Assembly: GCF_003993795.1 (NCBI RefSeq)
Contig: NZ_RWKV01000007.1
Span: 1-64,000 of the forward strand
Source of the DNA: Aquabacter cavernae
GTDB lineage: Bacteria > Pseudomonadota > Alphaproteobacteria > Rhizobiales > Xanthobacteraceae
Reading direction: 5' to 3'
DNA: 64,000 nt
Below, piece by piece: positions 24,100 through 33,308 of this stretch. The notes under the pieces were generated by a model that searched no databases, was not told where the DNA came from, and worked only from the letters and a program-made list of their open reading frames with translations. The stretch's first letter is position 1; each line of letters begins with the position of its first letter. A program made the translations under genes and the position numbers.

Positions 24100-26133
24100 G
24101 TGGCGAAGGCGATGCGTGTGGTGGCGTGCCTGACGGGAGAGCACAATCTCTGGCTCTTGTCTCTGGCAGTTGTGGTTTGCGGAAGCGGGGCCTGGGCGGC
24201 GCTTGAACTGTACCATCGCGCCCGGCATCGCATGGAGCGGCAGCGGACCGGCTGGCTGTTCCTTGCGGCTGTCACGGCCGGGTGCTCGGTCTGGTGCACC
24301 CATTTCATTGCCATGCTGGCCTATCGCAATGACGTGCCCGCCAGCTACGAGCCGCTTCTTACCGTCGCCTCGCTGATCGTGGTCATCGCGGGAGCCGCGC
24401 TCGCCTTCCGCCTTGCACTGGAGGGCACCACGAGCCTGCGGCTGGCGGGGGGGCTGCTTCTGGGGCTGTCCGTCTCGGCCATGCACTATCTGGGCATGTT
24501 CGCCTACCGTATCGACGGGTTCCTGGCCTGGGATCCGCTCTACGTGGCGCTGTCCCTCGTGCTGGCGGCGGGGCTCTCCACCCTCATGCTCTGGAGCGAG
24601 GCGCGCCATCGCCCGGTCCTGGCGGTGGTGGCGTTCGTCGCCTGCGTCCTCGCGCTCCATTTCACCGGCATGGGGGCGCTCACCGTGGTGCCGTTCGGCT
24701 CTCTCCACGAGCAAGGGGCGGACTTCGAGGGGCTCGCCATGGCGCTCACCTGCGGGGCGCTGCTGATCGCGGCAACGGGCGTCGCCAGCCACATGATCGA
24801 TTCCGATGTGAGCGAGAAGGCCATGGACGCGCTGCGCGAGATGGCGCTCAGCGATCCGCTCACGGGGCTGCCGAACCGGAACAGCTTCACGCGCTTCCTG
24901 GACGTGAAGCTGGCGCGGGCGAAGTCCGAAGGGCGCCGGTTCGCGCTGGTGGTGATCGACTTCGACAAGTTCAAGGCGGTGAACGACGTGCATGGCCATG
25001 ACGGCGGCGACGAGATGCTGCGCGTTTTGGCCCACCGCCTGCGCGGCGTGCTGAAGGACGGCGAATTCCTGGCCCGCATGGGCGGCGACGAATTCGCCGC
25101 CGTGGCGCCGCTGCCGCCCGGGCGGGAGGTGGAGGGCTTTATCGGCCGGCTTGAATCGGTGCTGGCGAGCCCCGTGCGCATCGGGTCTTGCGATGTGCTG
25201 CCCCATGCCAGTTTCGGCGTCTCGCTCTATCCGCAGGACGGCGAGAGCCCGGCCCGGATCCTGGGCAATGCGGACCTCGCCATGTATCGGGCCAAGGCCG
25301 ATCCGGCGCGCGGCGTGAGCTATTACGAGCCGTCCATGGACGAGGCGGCCCGCGCGCGGCGCGAACTGGTGCTGGAATTGCGGCGCGCCCTGGAGCGGGA
25401 CGAGTTCGAGCTGCATTACCAATTGCAGGCCCGCCTCCAGCCTTCGGAAGGGGGCCCCGGAGGCCGTTCGGTCATCGGCTATGAAGCGCTGGTGCGCTGG
25501 CGCCACCCGACGCGCGGCTACATCTCCCCGGCCGATTTCATCCCGCTGGCCGAGGAAAGCGGGCTCATCCTGCCCATCGGCGAATGGGTGCTGCGCACCG
25601 CCTGCCGCGAGGCGCTGTCCTGGTCGGGAAGCCACCGGGTGGCGGTGAACCTCTCGCCGGTGCAGATCGCCCACGGCAACATCCCCCGCCTCGTGTCCGA
25701 AGTGCTGGAGCAGAGCGGCCTCGACCCGGCGCGGCTGGAACTGGAGATCACCGAGACCGCCATCATCGAGGACCGTGCCCACTGCATCGCCGCGCTCACC
25801 GACATCAGCGCCTTGGGCGTCACGGTGGCCATCGACGATTTCGGCACCGGCTATTCCTCCCTCGACGCGCTGCGCGCCTTTCCGGTCCAGCGCATCAAGC
25901 TGGACCGCTCCTTCATGCGCGACATCGCGGGAAGTCCGGACGCGCTGGCGATCCTGCGGGCGGTGCTGACGCTCGGCCGCAGCCTCGGCATCCATGTGCT
26001 GGCGGAAGGCGTGGAGACGGACGAGCAACTGGCGCTGCTGGAAGCCGAGGGCTGTTTGGAGGTGCAGGGCTTCCTGCTGGGGCGGCCCGCGCGGCAGGTG
26101 AGCGCCACCGTCGATATCTGCGAGCCCGTCTGA
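24100..26133 (+). CDS. MHYT-GGDEF-EAL membrane protein of cyclic-di-GMP turnover
   Basis: The start is uncertain: a GTG at 24100 has GGAG five bases upstream (677 residues); an ATG at 24112 is the alternative. Residues 10-235 form the seven-helix MHYT sensor, with repeats CTHFIAML, SAMHYLGM and ALHFTGMG, proposed in this family to bind a metal and sense a gas. The GGDEF motif (328-332) is intact, but the RxxD inhibitory site before it is KDGE, so product inhibition is not expected. The EAL domain starts about 420 with EAL at 462-464. It keeps the NLSP, EITET, DDFGTG, IKLD and EGVE residues, so phosphodiesterase activity is likely. It stands alone and differs in role from its catabolic neighbours. 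Confidence 0.93.
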   Translation: MAKAMRVVACLTGEHNLWLLSLAVVVCGSGAWAALELYHRARHRMERQRTGWLFLAAVTAGCSVWCTHFIAMLAYRNDVPASYEPLLTVASLIVVIAGAALAFRLALEGTTSLRLAGGLLLGLSVSAMHYLGMFAYRIDGFLAWDPLYVALSLVLAAGLSTLMLWSEARHRPVLAVVAFVACVLALHFTGMGALTVVPFGSLHEQGADFEGLAMALTCGALLIAATGVASHMIDSDVSEKAMDALREMALSDPLTGLPNRNSFTRFLDVKLARAKSEGRRFALVVIDFDKFKAVNDVHGHDGGDEMLRVLAHRLRGVLKDGEFLARMGGDEFAAVAPLPPGREVEGFIGRLESVLASPVRIGSCDVLPHASFGVSLYPQDGESPARILGNADLAMYRAKADPARGVSYYEPSMDEAARARRELVLELRRALERDEFELHYQLQARLQPSEGGPGGRSVIGYEALVRWRHPTRGYISPADFIPLAEESGLILPIGEWVLRTACREALSWSGSHRVAVNLSPVQIAHGNIPRLVSEVLEQSGLDPARLELEITETAIIEDRAHCIAALTDISALGVTVAIDDFGTGYSSLDALRAFPVQRIKLDRSFMRDIAGSPDALAILRAVLTLGRSLGIHVLAEGVETDEQLALLEAEGCLEVQGFLLGRPARQVSATVDICEPV

Positions 26134-26327
26134 GCCTGGGGCGCCCGTGCTGCGAGCGCGGACGGGGTGGGGGCCTAATGACTGTCCTGCGCGCGTCCGG
26201 GCCTTGAAATACGTTGGCCGTCCCAGATGATCTTGTTGTTTTTTCTTGAGGCGCGCGCTCATTGAAATCGCCGCTGCCCCTGCGATATGGTCCCGCCCCT
26301 GATGGCTAGGCCCGGGATGGATCGTCG

Positions 26328-27074
26328 ATGATCGTCAAGCAGGTTGCGTTCGCGCTGCAGATTTTGGAGCTGTTCGCGGAGCGCAAGTCGCCGGCCACGC
26401 TGTCAGAGATCGCCGACCATTTCGGCTGGCCGCGCTCCAGCACCTTCAATCTCATCGAGACGCTCAGCAAGGCCGGCTATCTCTACGAACTGCGCTACCG
26501 CTCCGGCTATTACCCGACCCCGCGCCTCCTGAAGCTGGCGGAGGTCATCGTCGCCGCCGCGCCCGTCTCCGACGCCCTGAAGGCCATGGTGGAGCAGGTT
26601 GCTGCCCGCACCGGGGAAACCGCGATCCTCGCCGCGCCGTCCGGCACCAGCGCGGTGTTCGTGGAAGTGGTGGAATCGAAGAATCCCATCCGCTATTTCG
26701 CCCATGTGGGCCAGCGCGTTCCGCTCTACGCCACAGCGGCGGGGCGGGCGATCCTCTCCCTGTTTTCCCCGCGCGAGCGGGCGACGATCCTCGACAAGGC
26801 CGAGTATGAGCGCTTCGCCGCCGCCTCGTTGATGAACAGGCAGGAAGTGGAGGAGGAGATCGCCATCTCCCAGGCCCGCGGCTGGTTCTTCAACAATAAC
26901 GGCTATTCGCCCGACCTGCTGGGCGTCGCCATTCCGCTGCCCTTGCCCGACCGGCATTTCTGCCTGCTGGTTGCCGGGCCTGCCTATCGCCTCGAAGGGC
27001 TGGTGGACACCCTTGTCACGGAAGCGCGCGACGCCATCGCCGCCTATGTGAAGGCGGATTCGCGCGTAAAATAA
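26328..27074 (+). CDS. IclR-family transcriptional regulator
   Basis: A 248-residue protein that begins almost directly with the winged helix (VKQVAFALQILELFAE, then ATLSEIADHFGWPRSSTFNLIETL), so it lacks the N-terminal tail of its relatives. Effector domain about 75-245. It is co-directional with the MaoC/TRAP operon that follows after 143 bases, and a set of nested dyads lies in that gap. Probably the switch for that operon. Confidence 0.9.
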   Translation: MIVKQVAFALQILELFAERKSPATLSEIADHFGWPRSSTFNLIETLSKAGYLYELRYRSGYYPTPRLLKLAEVIVAAAPVSDALKAMVEQVAARTGETAILAAPSGTSAVFVEVVESKNPIRYFAHVGQRVPLYATAAGRAILSLFSPRERATILDKAEYERFAAASLMNRQEVEEEIAISQARGWFFNNNGYSPDLLGVAIPLPLPDRHFCLLVAGPAYRLEGLVDTLVTEARDAIAAYVKADSRVK

Positions 27075-27150
27075 CATTTAATTTCAAGTGCTTGCTGGGG
27101 TTGGTGCGGCGCTGTGCCGGCCGGCGCGCGTCTTTGCGCCTTGATCTATC

Positions 27151-27199
27151 TGTTCATGTCTGTGTATCAATGATCCATGATCATGAACAAATGATCGAT
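27151..27199 (+). promoter_or_regulatory. Nested dyads in the MaoC/TRAP operon promoter region
   Basis: TGTTCAT (27151-27157) and ATGAACA (27183-27189) are inverted repeats. Between and after them ATGATC occurs three times, including the palindrome ATGATCAT (27178-27185). The cluster ends about 20 bases before the MaoC-like ATG and is a good operator candidate for the upstream IclR protein. Confidence 0.5.
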
Positions 27200-27217
27200 T
27201 GGGAAGGACGCGAAGGT

Positions 27218-27697
27218 ATGGGTGCGCCGAAGAGTGATCTGCCTTATGTGGGGCTTGGAATTCCGTTCGAGGACTGGACCGTGGGCCGTCGTTTCCGCAC
27301 GGTCGGGCGGACGGTGACGGATGCCGACATCACGAATTTCGTGTGCGTGACCGGCATGCTCGAAGTGCTGTTCACCAACCTCGACTATCTGGAAAACGAG
27401 TCGCTCATCAAAGGCCGCCTCGCCCCCGGCGCGCTGGTCTATTCCTTCGCCGAAGGGCTGCTCATGCAGTCCGTGATGCAGCATACCGGCCTCGCCTTCC
27501 TGGGCATGGAACTGAAGGTCAACAGCCCCACCTTCGCGGGCGACACCCTCCATGTGGAATGCGAGTGCACCGCCGCCCGCCCCACCTCGAAGCCGGGCCG
27601 CGGCATCGTCACCGCCATCGTCAATGTGGTGAACCAGAAGGGTGAGATCCCGCTCACCTACACCGTCACGCGGATGGTGAAGTCCTTCAAAGACTGA
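27218..27697 (+). CDS. MaoC-fold protein with a non-canonical active site (paralogue of 4967)
   Basis: The ATG at 27218 is preferred for its purine-rich leader; 27191 is an in-frame alternative. Product 159 residues. As in the protein at 4967, the catalytic motif G-D-x-N-P-x-H is replaced: G46-M-L-E-V-L-F52, so Asp becomes Met47 and His becomes Phe52. Shared stretches are GMLE, GALVY/GALTY and RPTSK. It is the first gene of an operon with a TRAP transporter and acyl-CoA enzymes. The conserved substitution in two separate operons argues for a real subfamily, not decay. Confidence 0.8.
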   Translation: MGAPKSDLPYVGLGIPFEDWTVGRRFRTVGRTVTDADITNFVCVTGMLEVLFTNLDYLENESLIKGRLAPGALVYSFAEGLLMQSVMQHTGLAFLGMELKVNSPTFAGDTLHVECECTAARPTSKPGRGIVTAIVNVVNQKGEIPLTYTVTRMVKSFKD

Positions 27698-27749
27698 CGG
27701 GAACCAGGCGGAACACCGCCGGAACAACCAATAATTGGGAGGAAGAAAC

Positions 27750-28748
27750 ATGCTGTTCGTGAAGACATTTTGCCTGCCCGCCGCCCTCGTGGCGGCGGCC
27801 ATTGCGGCATCGCCCGCCGTGGCTCAGACCACGGTCCCCCTCGCCACCTGGGGCGGGGCGAACCATATCGGCGTGCGCCAGTTCGTGCCGGCGCTGGAGG
27901 AGGCGCTGAAGAAGGCCCCCTCCGGCACCGTCACCTTCCAGCATTTCCCGGGCGGCCAACTGGCCCAGGACAAGGACATGCCGGTCGGCATTCCCATGGG
28001 CCAGGTGAAGTTCGGCTGGATCACCGTCAACGGCTGGTCCGGCACGGTGCCGGACACCAAGTTCATGGACGCGCCCACCGGCCTCACCATGGCCGAGCTG
28101 GACACGCTGATCGACAAGCCCAACGGGCTTATGTCGGTGCTCCAGAAGAAGTTTTCCGAGAAGAACGCGACCCTTCTCGGCCTCGCGGATCTCGGCCCGC
28201 CCGCCGTGGTCTCGAAAGTGCCGCTGAAGACCCCCGCCGACTTCGTGGGCAAGAAGGTCCGCGTCTTCTCGGAAGGGCAGGCGGAAGCGGTGCGCGCCTT
28301 CGGCGGCTCGCCCGTGACCATTCCCTTCGCGGACGTCTACTCCGCCATGCAGTACGGCACCGTGGACGCCGCCATCCTGGGCTTCCAGGGCGTGGACAGC
28401 CAGCGCATGTACGAGGTCTCCAAGTACGTCCTCGTCCCGGCCTCGTTCCTCGGCACCACCATGATGGGCTGGGCCGCCAACAAGCCGTGGGTGGACAAGC
28501 TGCCCGCCGACGTGCGCAAGGCCCTGATCGCGGCGGTGGACGAGGCGAGCCACTCCAACCGCAAGGCCATCGTGGCCGAGATCGACGACCTGACGAAGCA
28601 GTATCGCGATCGCGGCCTGGAGGTGACCATCCTGAAGCCGGACATGCCGGAATTCGCCGCCTGGCAGAAGGCCACCGCGCCGCTGCTCAAGTCCACCCTC
28701 GCCAAGCTCAGCCCCGACGTGGCGGCGCTGATCCAGCCGAAGGACTGA
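27750..28748 (+). CDS. dctP: TRAP transporter periplasmic receptor (DctP family)
   Basis: 332 residues, GGGAGG before the ATG, and a signal peptide cut about SPAVAQ (residue 25). Family features include the segment VGKKVRVFSEGQAEAVRAFGGSPVTIPFADVYSAMQYGTVDAAI. This holds the conserved carboxylate-binding region, although the usual Arg of the R-x-P motif reads KKVRV here. The ligand is probably an organic acid. It is followed by the two membrane subunits, so this is the only complete secondary transporter in the window. Confidence 0.93.
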   Translation: MLFVKTFCLPAALVAAAIAASPAVAQTTVPLATWGGANHIGVRQFVPALEEALKKAPSGTVTFQHFPGGQLAQDKDMPVGIPMGQVKFGWITVNGWSGTVPDTKFMDAPTGLTMAELDTLIDKPNGLMSVLQKKFSEKNATLLGLADLGPPAVVSKVPLKTPADFVGKKVRVFSEGQAEAVRAFGGSPVTIPFADVYSAMQYGTVDAAILGFQGVDSQRMYEVSKYVLVPASFLGTTMMGWAANKPWVDKLPADVRKALIAAVDEASHSNRKAIVAEIDDLTKQYRDRGLEVTILKPDMPEFAAWQKATAPLLKSTLAKLSPDVAALIQPKD

Positions 28749-28756
28749 GCGGACAC

Positions 28757-29305
28757 ATGACCGGGATAACGGAACAAACCACGGCGCCCGGCGCCGTGGT
28801 GAAGACCCTCGATCGCCTGGGCGATCTCGGCGGGGCGCTCTCCACCCTCGTGGTGTGGCTGCTCGCCATCACCGTCACCTATGACGTGATCCTGCGCACC
28901 TTCGGCCTCCCCACCTTGTGGGCGGCCGAAGTGAGCATCTACCTGATGATCGCCATGGCCTTCCTCGGCATCGGCGCGACGCAGAATGTGGACGGGCATT
29001 TCCGCGTTACCTTCGTGCGCGACCTTTGCCCGGAAGGCGTACGCAAGGTGCTCGACGTGTTCGCGCTCCTGGTCTCGCTCGCCTTCGCGGTGGGGTTCAC
29101 CTACGGCGCGTGGTTGCTGGTGTCCTTCTCCTGGATGCTCAACTTCACCACCTCCACCATCCTGCATGTGCCCATGTGGCTGCTCCAGGGCCTGCTGCTG
29201 CTCGGCGGCGTGCTGCTCATCCTCGCCATTCTGCGGGACCTGATCATGGTGTTCACGCTGGGCGCGGCCTTCCGTGACAAGTCCGGCGCCGGAGAGGTGA
29301 TCTGA
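28757..29305 (+). CDS. dctQ: TRAP transporter small membrane subunit (DctQ family)
   Basis: 182 residues with four predicted membrane helices (about 30-50, 60-78, 98-122, 140-160), the usual topology of the Q subunit. The motif WAAEVSIYLMIAMAFLGIG matches the family. It lies eight bases after dctP and one base before dctM. With DctM it forms the sodium-driven permease fed by DctP. Confidence 0.92.
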   Translation: MTGITEQTTAPGAVVKTLDRLGDLGGALSTLVVWLLAITVTYDVILRTFGLPTLWAAEVSIYLMIAMAFLGIGATQNVDGHFRVTFVRDLCPEGVRKVLDVFALLVSLAFAVGFTYGAWLLVSFSWMLNFTTSTILHVPMWLLQGLLLLGGVLLILAILRDLIMVFTLGAAFRDKSGAGEVI

Positions 29306-29306
29306 C

Positions 29307-30590
29307 ATGACCCTCGCATTCGGCATTATCGGCTTCTTCCTCATCCTCCTCGCCACCAGCGTTCCGGTCTTCGTCGCCATGGCGGTCAGCGCCGTGGCGG
29401 GCAATTACCTGATGGGCGGCACGGACCTGCTCCAGGACGCTGCGCTCACTGCCTATAACTCGCTGAACAGCTTCGTCCTGTTGGCGGTGCCGCTCTACAT
29501 CCTGGCGGGCACGCTGCTCCAGCAGACGGGGCTCTCGGACCGTCTGTTCGCCTTTGCGGCCTCGCTGGTCTCCGGCCTCCGGGGCGGTCTCGGCGTGGCG
29601 ACCGTCATCGCCTGCGCCATCTTCGCGGCCATCTCCGGGTCCAGCGTCGCCACCGCCGCTACCATCGGCCTCGTGGCGATCCCGGTGCTCACCCGCAACG
29701 GCTATCCGCTGGCCCGTTCCGGCGGTCTCATCGCCGGCGGCGGCACGCTGGGCATCCTCATTCCGCCCTCCATCGCGCTGCTGCTCTATGGCGTGCTCAC
29801 CGACCAGTCCATCGGCGCGCTGTTCGTGGCGGGCGTGGTGCCGGGCATCCTGCTGGCGGTCCTCATGGCGCTCTACACCATCGCCGTGAACCCGAAGGAC
29901 CCTAATGCCCAGCCGGTGAGCGCCGGCCAGATCATCCGCGCGACTTTGGATGCGGGGCCGATCCTGCTGCTGCCCATCCTCATCTTCGCGGGCATCTATT
30001 CGGGCATCGCCACGGCGACCGAGGTGGCGGCGCTGGCCGTGGCCTACACGGTCATCGTGGGCCTTCTCACCCGCACGCTGGGCTGGCGGCAATTCTACCA
30101 AGCGGGTCTCACCGCCACCCACGCCTCGGTCATGATCTTCATGCTCGTGGCGTTCGGTGCGTTGATGACCAGCTTCTTCACGGTCACCCGCGTGCCGCAG
30201 GCCATCACCGAGCTGATCGCCTCGTCCGGTCTCGGCTTCTTTGGCACCGTCACGGTGATGGTGGTCTTCTATCTGATCCTGGGCATGTTCCTCGAAGCCC
30301 TGTCCATGATGCTGATCACCATCCCGATCCTCTATCCGGTGGCCATGTCCATCGGCATGGATCCGCTGGCCTTCGGCATCTTCGTGGTGCTGGCCATCGA
30401 GGTGGCGCAGATCACCCCGCCGGTGGGCATCAACCTCTTCACCGTCTCGCAGATCGGCAAGATCCCGTTCGAGCATATGGCCAAGGCCATCATCCCCTAC
30501 GTGATCCTGATGGTTCTGATGATGTACGTGGTCGCCTACTGGCAGGAGCTGGCGACGTGGCTTCCGCACACCATGGAATACGGCAAATGA
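29307..30590 (+). CDS. dctM: TRAP transporter large membrane subunit (DctM family)
   Basis: 427 residues and about twelve membrane helices. Typical motifs are AVPLYILAGTLLQQTGLSDRL, SGSSVATAATIG, GGTLGILIPPSIALLLYG and the C-terminal EVAQITPPVGINLFTVSQIG. This is the transport subunit. The downstream acyl-CoA dehydrogenase starts inside its stop codon, linking uptake to catabolism of the same substrate. Confidence 0.94.
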   Translation: MTLAFGIIGFFLILLATSVPVFVAMAVSAVAGNYLMGGTDLLQDAALTAYNSLNSFVLLAVPLYILAGTLLQQTGLSDRLFAFAASLVSGLRGGLGVATVIACAIFAAISGSSVATAATIGLVAIPVLTRNGYPLARSGGLIAGGGTLGILIPPSIALLLYGVLTDQSIGALFVAGVVPGILLAVLMALYTIAVNPKDPNAQPVSAGQIIRATLDAGPILLLPILIFAGIYSGIATATEVAALAVAYTVIVGLLTRTLGWRQFYQAGLTATHASVMIFMLVAFGALMTSFFTVTRVPQAITELIASSGLGFFGTVTVMVVFYLILGMFLEALSMMLITIPILYPVAMSIGMDPLAFGIFVVLAIEVAQITPPVGINLFTVSQIGKIPFEHMAKAIIPYVILMVLMMYVVAYWQELATWLPHTMEYGK

Positions 30591-31786
30591 CCGAGGCTGT
30601 TCTGAACGAGGTGCTGCCGGTGGATACCGGCGCCCTCTGGCCCGCGCTGGTGGAGGAGAGCTATGTCGCTCGCCTGCGCACCTATGTGGCCCGTGTGGTC
30701 ACGCCGGAAGGAGACCGTATCGACCGGGAGGATGTCTACCCGGTCGAGATCATGCGCGATCTCGCCCGCCAGAATTTCAGCACCGTGGTCCTGCCGAAGG
30801 AGTTCGGTGGGCAGGGGCTGTCTTATTCCCACGCTGCGGCGGTGTGCGAGGAACTGGCGGTGGGCAGCGCGGCGGTGGGCGTCTCGCTCATCACCATCTT
30901 CCAGGCGCAGACCATGATCCGCCTGTTCGGCGAGGAGAGCCTGAAGCAGCGCTATCTCCCTGCCTTCGCGCAGGGTCTGCTCTCCTCCTATGCCCTCACC
31001 GAGGCGGCCCATGGCAGCGACATCCGCAAGCTGGACACCAAGGCCCGCAAGGTCGGCGATGAATGGGTGATCAAGGGTGAGAAGCACTTCATCACCTCCG
31101 GCTCGGCCGCCGAGCTGTTCATCATCCTGGCGGAGACGGACAAGGGCGTATCGGTCTTCGCCGTGCCGCGCGAGGCCAAGGGCGTGTCCATCTATGAGGG
31201 GCGCAACTCCGCCACGTTCGGCCTGCGCAACGGGCCGCATATGAATGTGGTGCTGGATGAGGTGCACCTGCCGGCGGACCATCTGATCGGCGAGGAAGGC
31301 AAGGGCGTCCGGCAGGCGGCGAGCGTGCTCAACCATTCGCGCACGCTGGCCGGGGCCATCAGCCTGGGCATTGCGCGCGCGGCTTTCGAGGGTGCGCTCC
31401 AGTTCGCCCGTGACCGTATCGCCTTCGACCAGCGCGTGCTCGATTTCCAGGGTATCCAGTGGTACCTCGCCGACATGCTGACGGAGATCGACGCGGCGCG
31501 GCTGCTGATCTACCGGGCGACCGAGGCGCTGGATTCCAAGCAGCAGGTGCCTCGCTGGGGCAGCGAGGCCAAGCTGAAGGCGTGCGTGGTCGCCACCGCC
31601 GTCGCCACCCAGGCGGCCCAGATCTGCGGCGCCTACGGCATCATGGAGAACGCCCCCTTCGGCCGCTATCTGCGCGACGCGAAGGCCTATGAGATCGCCG
31701 GCGGTTCCAACGAGATCCTCAAGAACACCATCGCCAAATTCCTCAATACCGCCTCGGGCGCACAGAGCCTCAAGAAATCCGCCTGA
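30587..31786 (+). CDS. Acyl-CoA dehydrogenase
   Basis: 399 residues, normal for a stand-alone enzyme. It has SSYALTEAAHGSDIRKLDTKA, the substrate/FAD region ITSGSAAELFIILAET, and the C-terminal AYEIAGGSNEILKNTIAKFL. The Glu in AYEIAGG aligns with the catalytic base of short-chain acyl-CoA dehydrogenases. It overlaps dctM by four bases and lies one base before the ligase gene. Likely order in the pathway: import, CoA activation by the next gene's product, then this oxidation. Confidence 0.92.
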   Translation: MTEAVLNEVLPVDTGALWPALVEESYVARLRTYVARVVTPEGDRIDREDVYPVEIMRDLARQNFSTVVLPKEFGGQGLSYSHAAAVCEELAVGSAAVGVSLITIFQAQTMIRLFGEESLKQRYLPAFAQGLLSSYALTEAAHGSDIRKLDTKARKVGDEWVIKGEKHFITSGSAAELFIILAETDKGVSVFAVPREAKGVSIYEGRNSATFGLRNGPHMNVVLDEVHLPADHLIGEEGKGVRQAASVLNHSRTLAGAISLGIARAAFEGALQFARDRIAFDQRVLDFQGIQWYLADMLTEIDAARLLIYRATEALDSKQQVPRWGSEAKLKACVVATAVATQAAQICGAYGIMENAPFGRYLRDAKAYEIAGGSNEILKNTIAKFLNTASGAQSLKKSA

Positions 31787-31787
31787 C

Positions 31788-33308
31788 ATGACCACCCTGA
31801 CCGACAAGCTGATCCTCCAGGCCCGGCTGCGTCCGAACGCCCCCGCCGTGGTGTCGGATGATGTGAGCCTCAATTGGGGAGAGGTGTGCGACCTCTCCCT
31901 GCGTACATCCGCCTTCCTGCGCGGCCACGGCATCGCCAAGGGCGACCATGTGGCCCTGCTGTGCGGCAACCGCCCGGCCTTCCTCGTGGCCTGGTTCGGC
32001 CTTGCCAATATCGGGGCGGTGACGGTGTCGCTGAATACCGGCCTCGTGGGGGAGGGGCTGCGCTATTCGGTGCGCCAGTGCGAGGCCAAGGCGGTGCTGG
32101 TGGAGCGCTCCATCCTGGAGGCCAAGCGCGCCGACCTGGAGCCGGTTCTGGAGGGGCGGACCCTCATCGTCTTCGACGGGGAGGCGGACCTGTTCGCCGC
32201 CGCCCGCGCCCTGGAGCCCGACGCGCCCTATGAGGGGCAGGGCTCGGACCCCATGAGCATCATCTACACGTCCGGCACAACGGGCCTGCCCAAGGGCGTG
32301 CTGAACTGCCACGAGGCGTTCCTGGCCAGCGGGCGCTGGATGTCGCGTGCGCTGAATATCGTGGAGAGCGACCGCATCATGGTCTTTCTCCCGCTCTTCC
32401 ATACCAACCCGCAAATGTATGCGGTGATGTCGGCGCTGGAGGTGGGCTGCACGCTGGTGGTCCGCCCGAAATTCTCGGTGAGCAATTTCTTCGAGGATGC
32501 CAAGCGCTTCGGCTGCACCATGTTCACCTATGTGGGCACCGTGCTCGCCATGCTCATGGCGCGGCGCACCGAGCCCAATTTCGACCATTCCCTTACCCGC
32601 TGCGTGGGCGGGGGCTGCCCGCAGGAAGTCTGGCGGGCCATGGAGGAGCGCTTCGGCATCAAGCCGCATGAACTCTACGGCATGACCGAGGTGGGCGGCT
32701 GGGTGACCGGCAATACCAGCGAGGCTTATCGCTTCGGCTCCTGCGGCAAGTCCCGCCCGGACGTGGAGGTGCGGGTGATGGACCCGGACGACCGCCTCCT
32801 GCCGCCGGGCACGCCGGGCGAGATCGTGGTGCGGCCCATAGAGCCCTTCACCTTGCTGCTCGGCTATTGGGCCAATGAAAAGGCCACCTGGGAGTCCTCG
32901 CGCAATTTCTGGTTCCACACTGGCGACGCCGGCGTGATGGACGAGGACGGCTATCTCTATTTCCTCGGCCGCCTGAAGGAGATCATCCGCCGCGGCGGCG
33001 AGAACATCTCGCCCTTCGAGCTGGAGACGGCGCTGCTGAACCACCCGGAGATCGACGATGCGGCCGTGGTGGCGGTGCCCGATCCCATCTTCGGCGAGGA
33101 GATCAAGGCCGTGGTGGTGGCGCGCCGCGCCTTCGCCCCCGGCGAGGTCCGGGCCTTCCTGAAGGGGCGGGTCGCGGACTTCATGCTGCCCCGCTACGTG
33201 CAGTTCGTCGGCGCGATCCCGCGCACGGAAACGCAGAAGATCCAGCGCCGCGCGCTTCAGGAGAATGCGGACGGCGTGGTGGACCTGGAGGCACGCGAAC
33301 ATGCCTGA
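31788..33308 (+). CDS. Acyl-CoA ligase (AMP-forming)
   Basis: 506 residues of the ANL superfamily. The P-loop is YTSGTTGLPKG, the adenine motif is LYGMTE, the hinge/ribose motif is WFHTGDAG followed by GRLKEIIRRGGENISPFELE, and a C-terminal lysine is available in ETQKIQRRAL. It activates a carboxylic acid with ATP and CoA, probably the one imported by the TRAP system encoded immediately upstream. Gene spacing is one base before and an eight-base overlap after. Confidence 0.93.
   Translation: MTTLTDKLILQARLRPNAPAVVSDDVSLNWGEVCDLSLRTSAFLRGHGIAKGDHVALLCGNRPAFLVAWFGLANIGAVTVSLNTGLVGEGLRYSVRQCEAKAVLVERSILEAKRADLEPVLEGRTLIVFDGEADLFAAARALEPDAPYEGQGSDPMSIIYTSGTTGLPKGVLNCHEAFLASGRWMSRALNIVESDRIMVFLPLFHTNPQMYAVMSALEVGCTLVVRPKFSVSNFFEDAKRFGCTMFTYVGTVLAMLMARRTEPNFDHSLTRCVGGGCPQEVWRAMEERFGIKPHELYGMTEVGGWVTGNTSEAYRFGSCGKSRPDVEVRVMDPDDRLLPPGTPGEIVVRPIEPFTLLLGYWANEKATWESSRNFWFHTGDAGVMDEDGYLYFLGRLKEIIRRGGENISPFELETALLNHPEIDDAAVVAVPDPIFGEEIKAVVVARRAFAPGEVRAFLKGRVADFMLPRYVQFVGAIPRTETQKIQRRALQENADGVVDLEAREHA

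Noticed and set aside
24070-26262. A 730-codon open frame on the minus strand opposite the MHYT-GGDEF-EAL gene
   Set aside because: It is a mirror of a real gene in GC-rich DNA; the translated sequence has no domain pattern, while the plus strand has intact GGDEF and EAL motifs.
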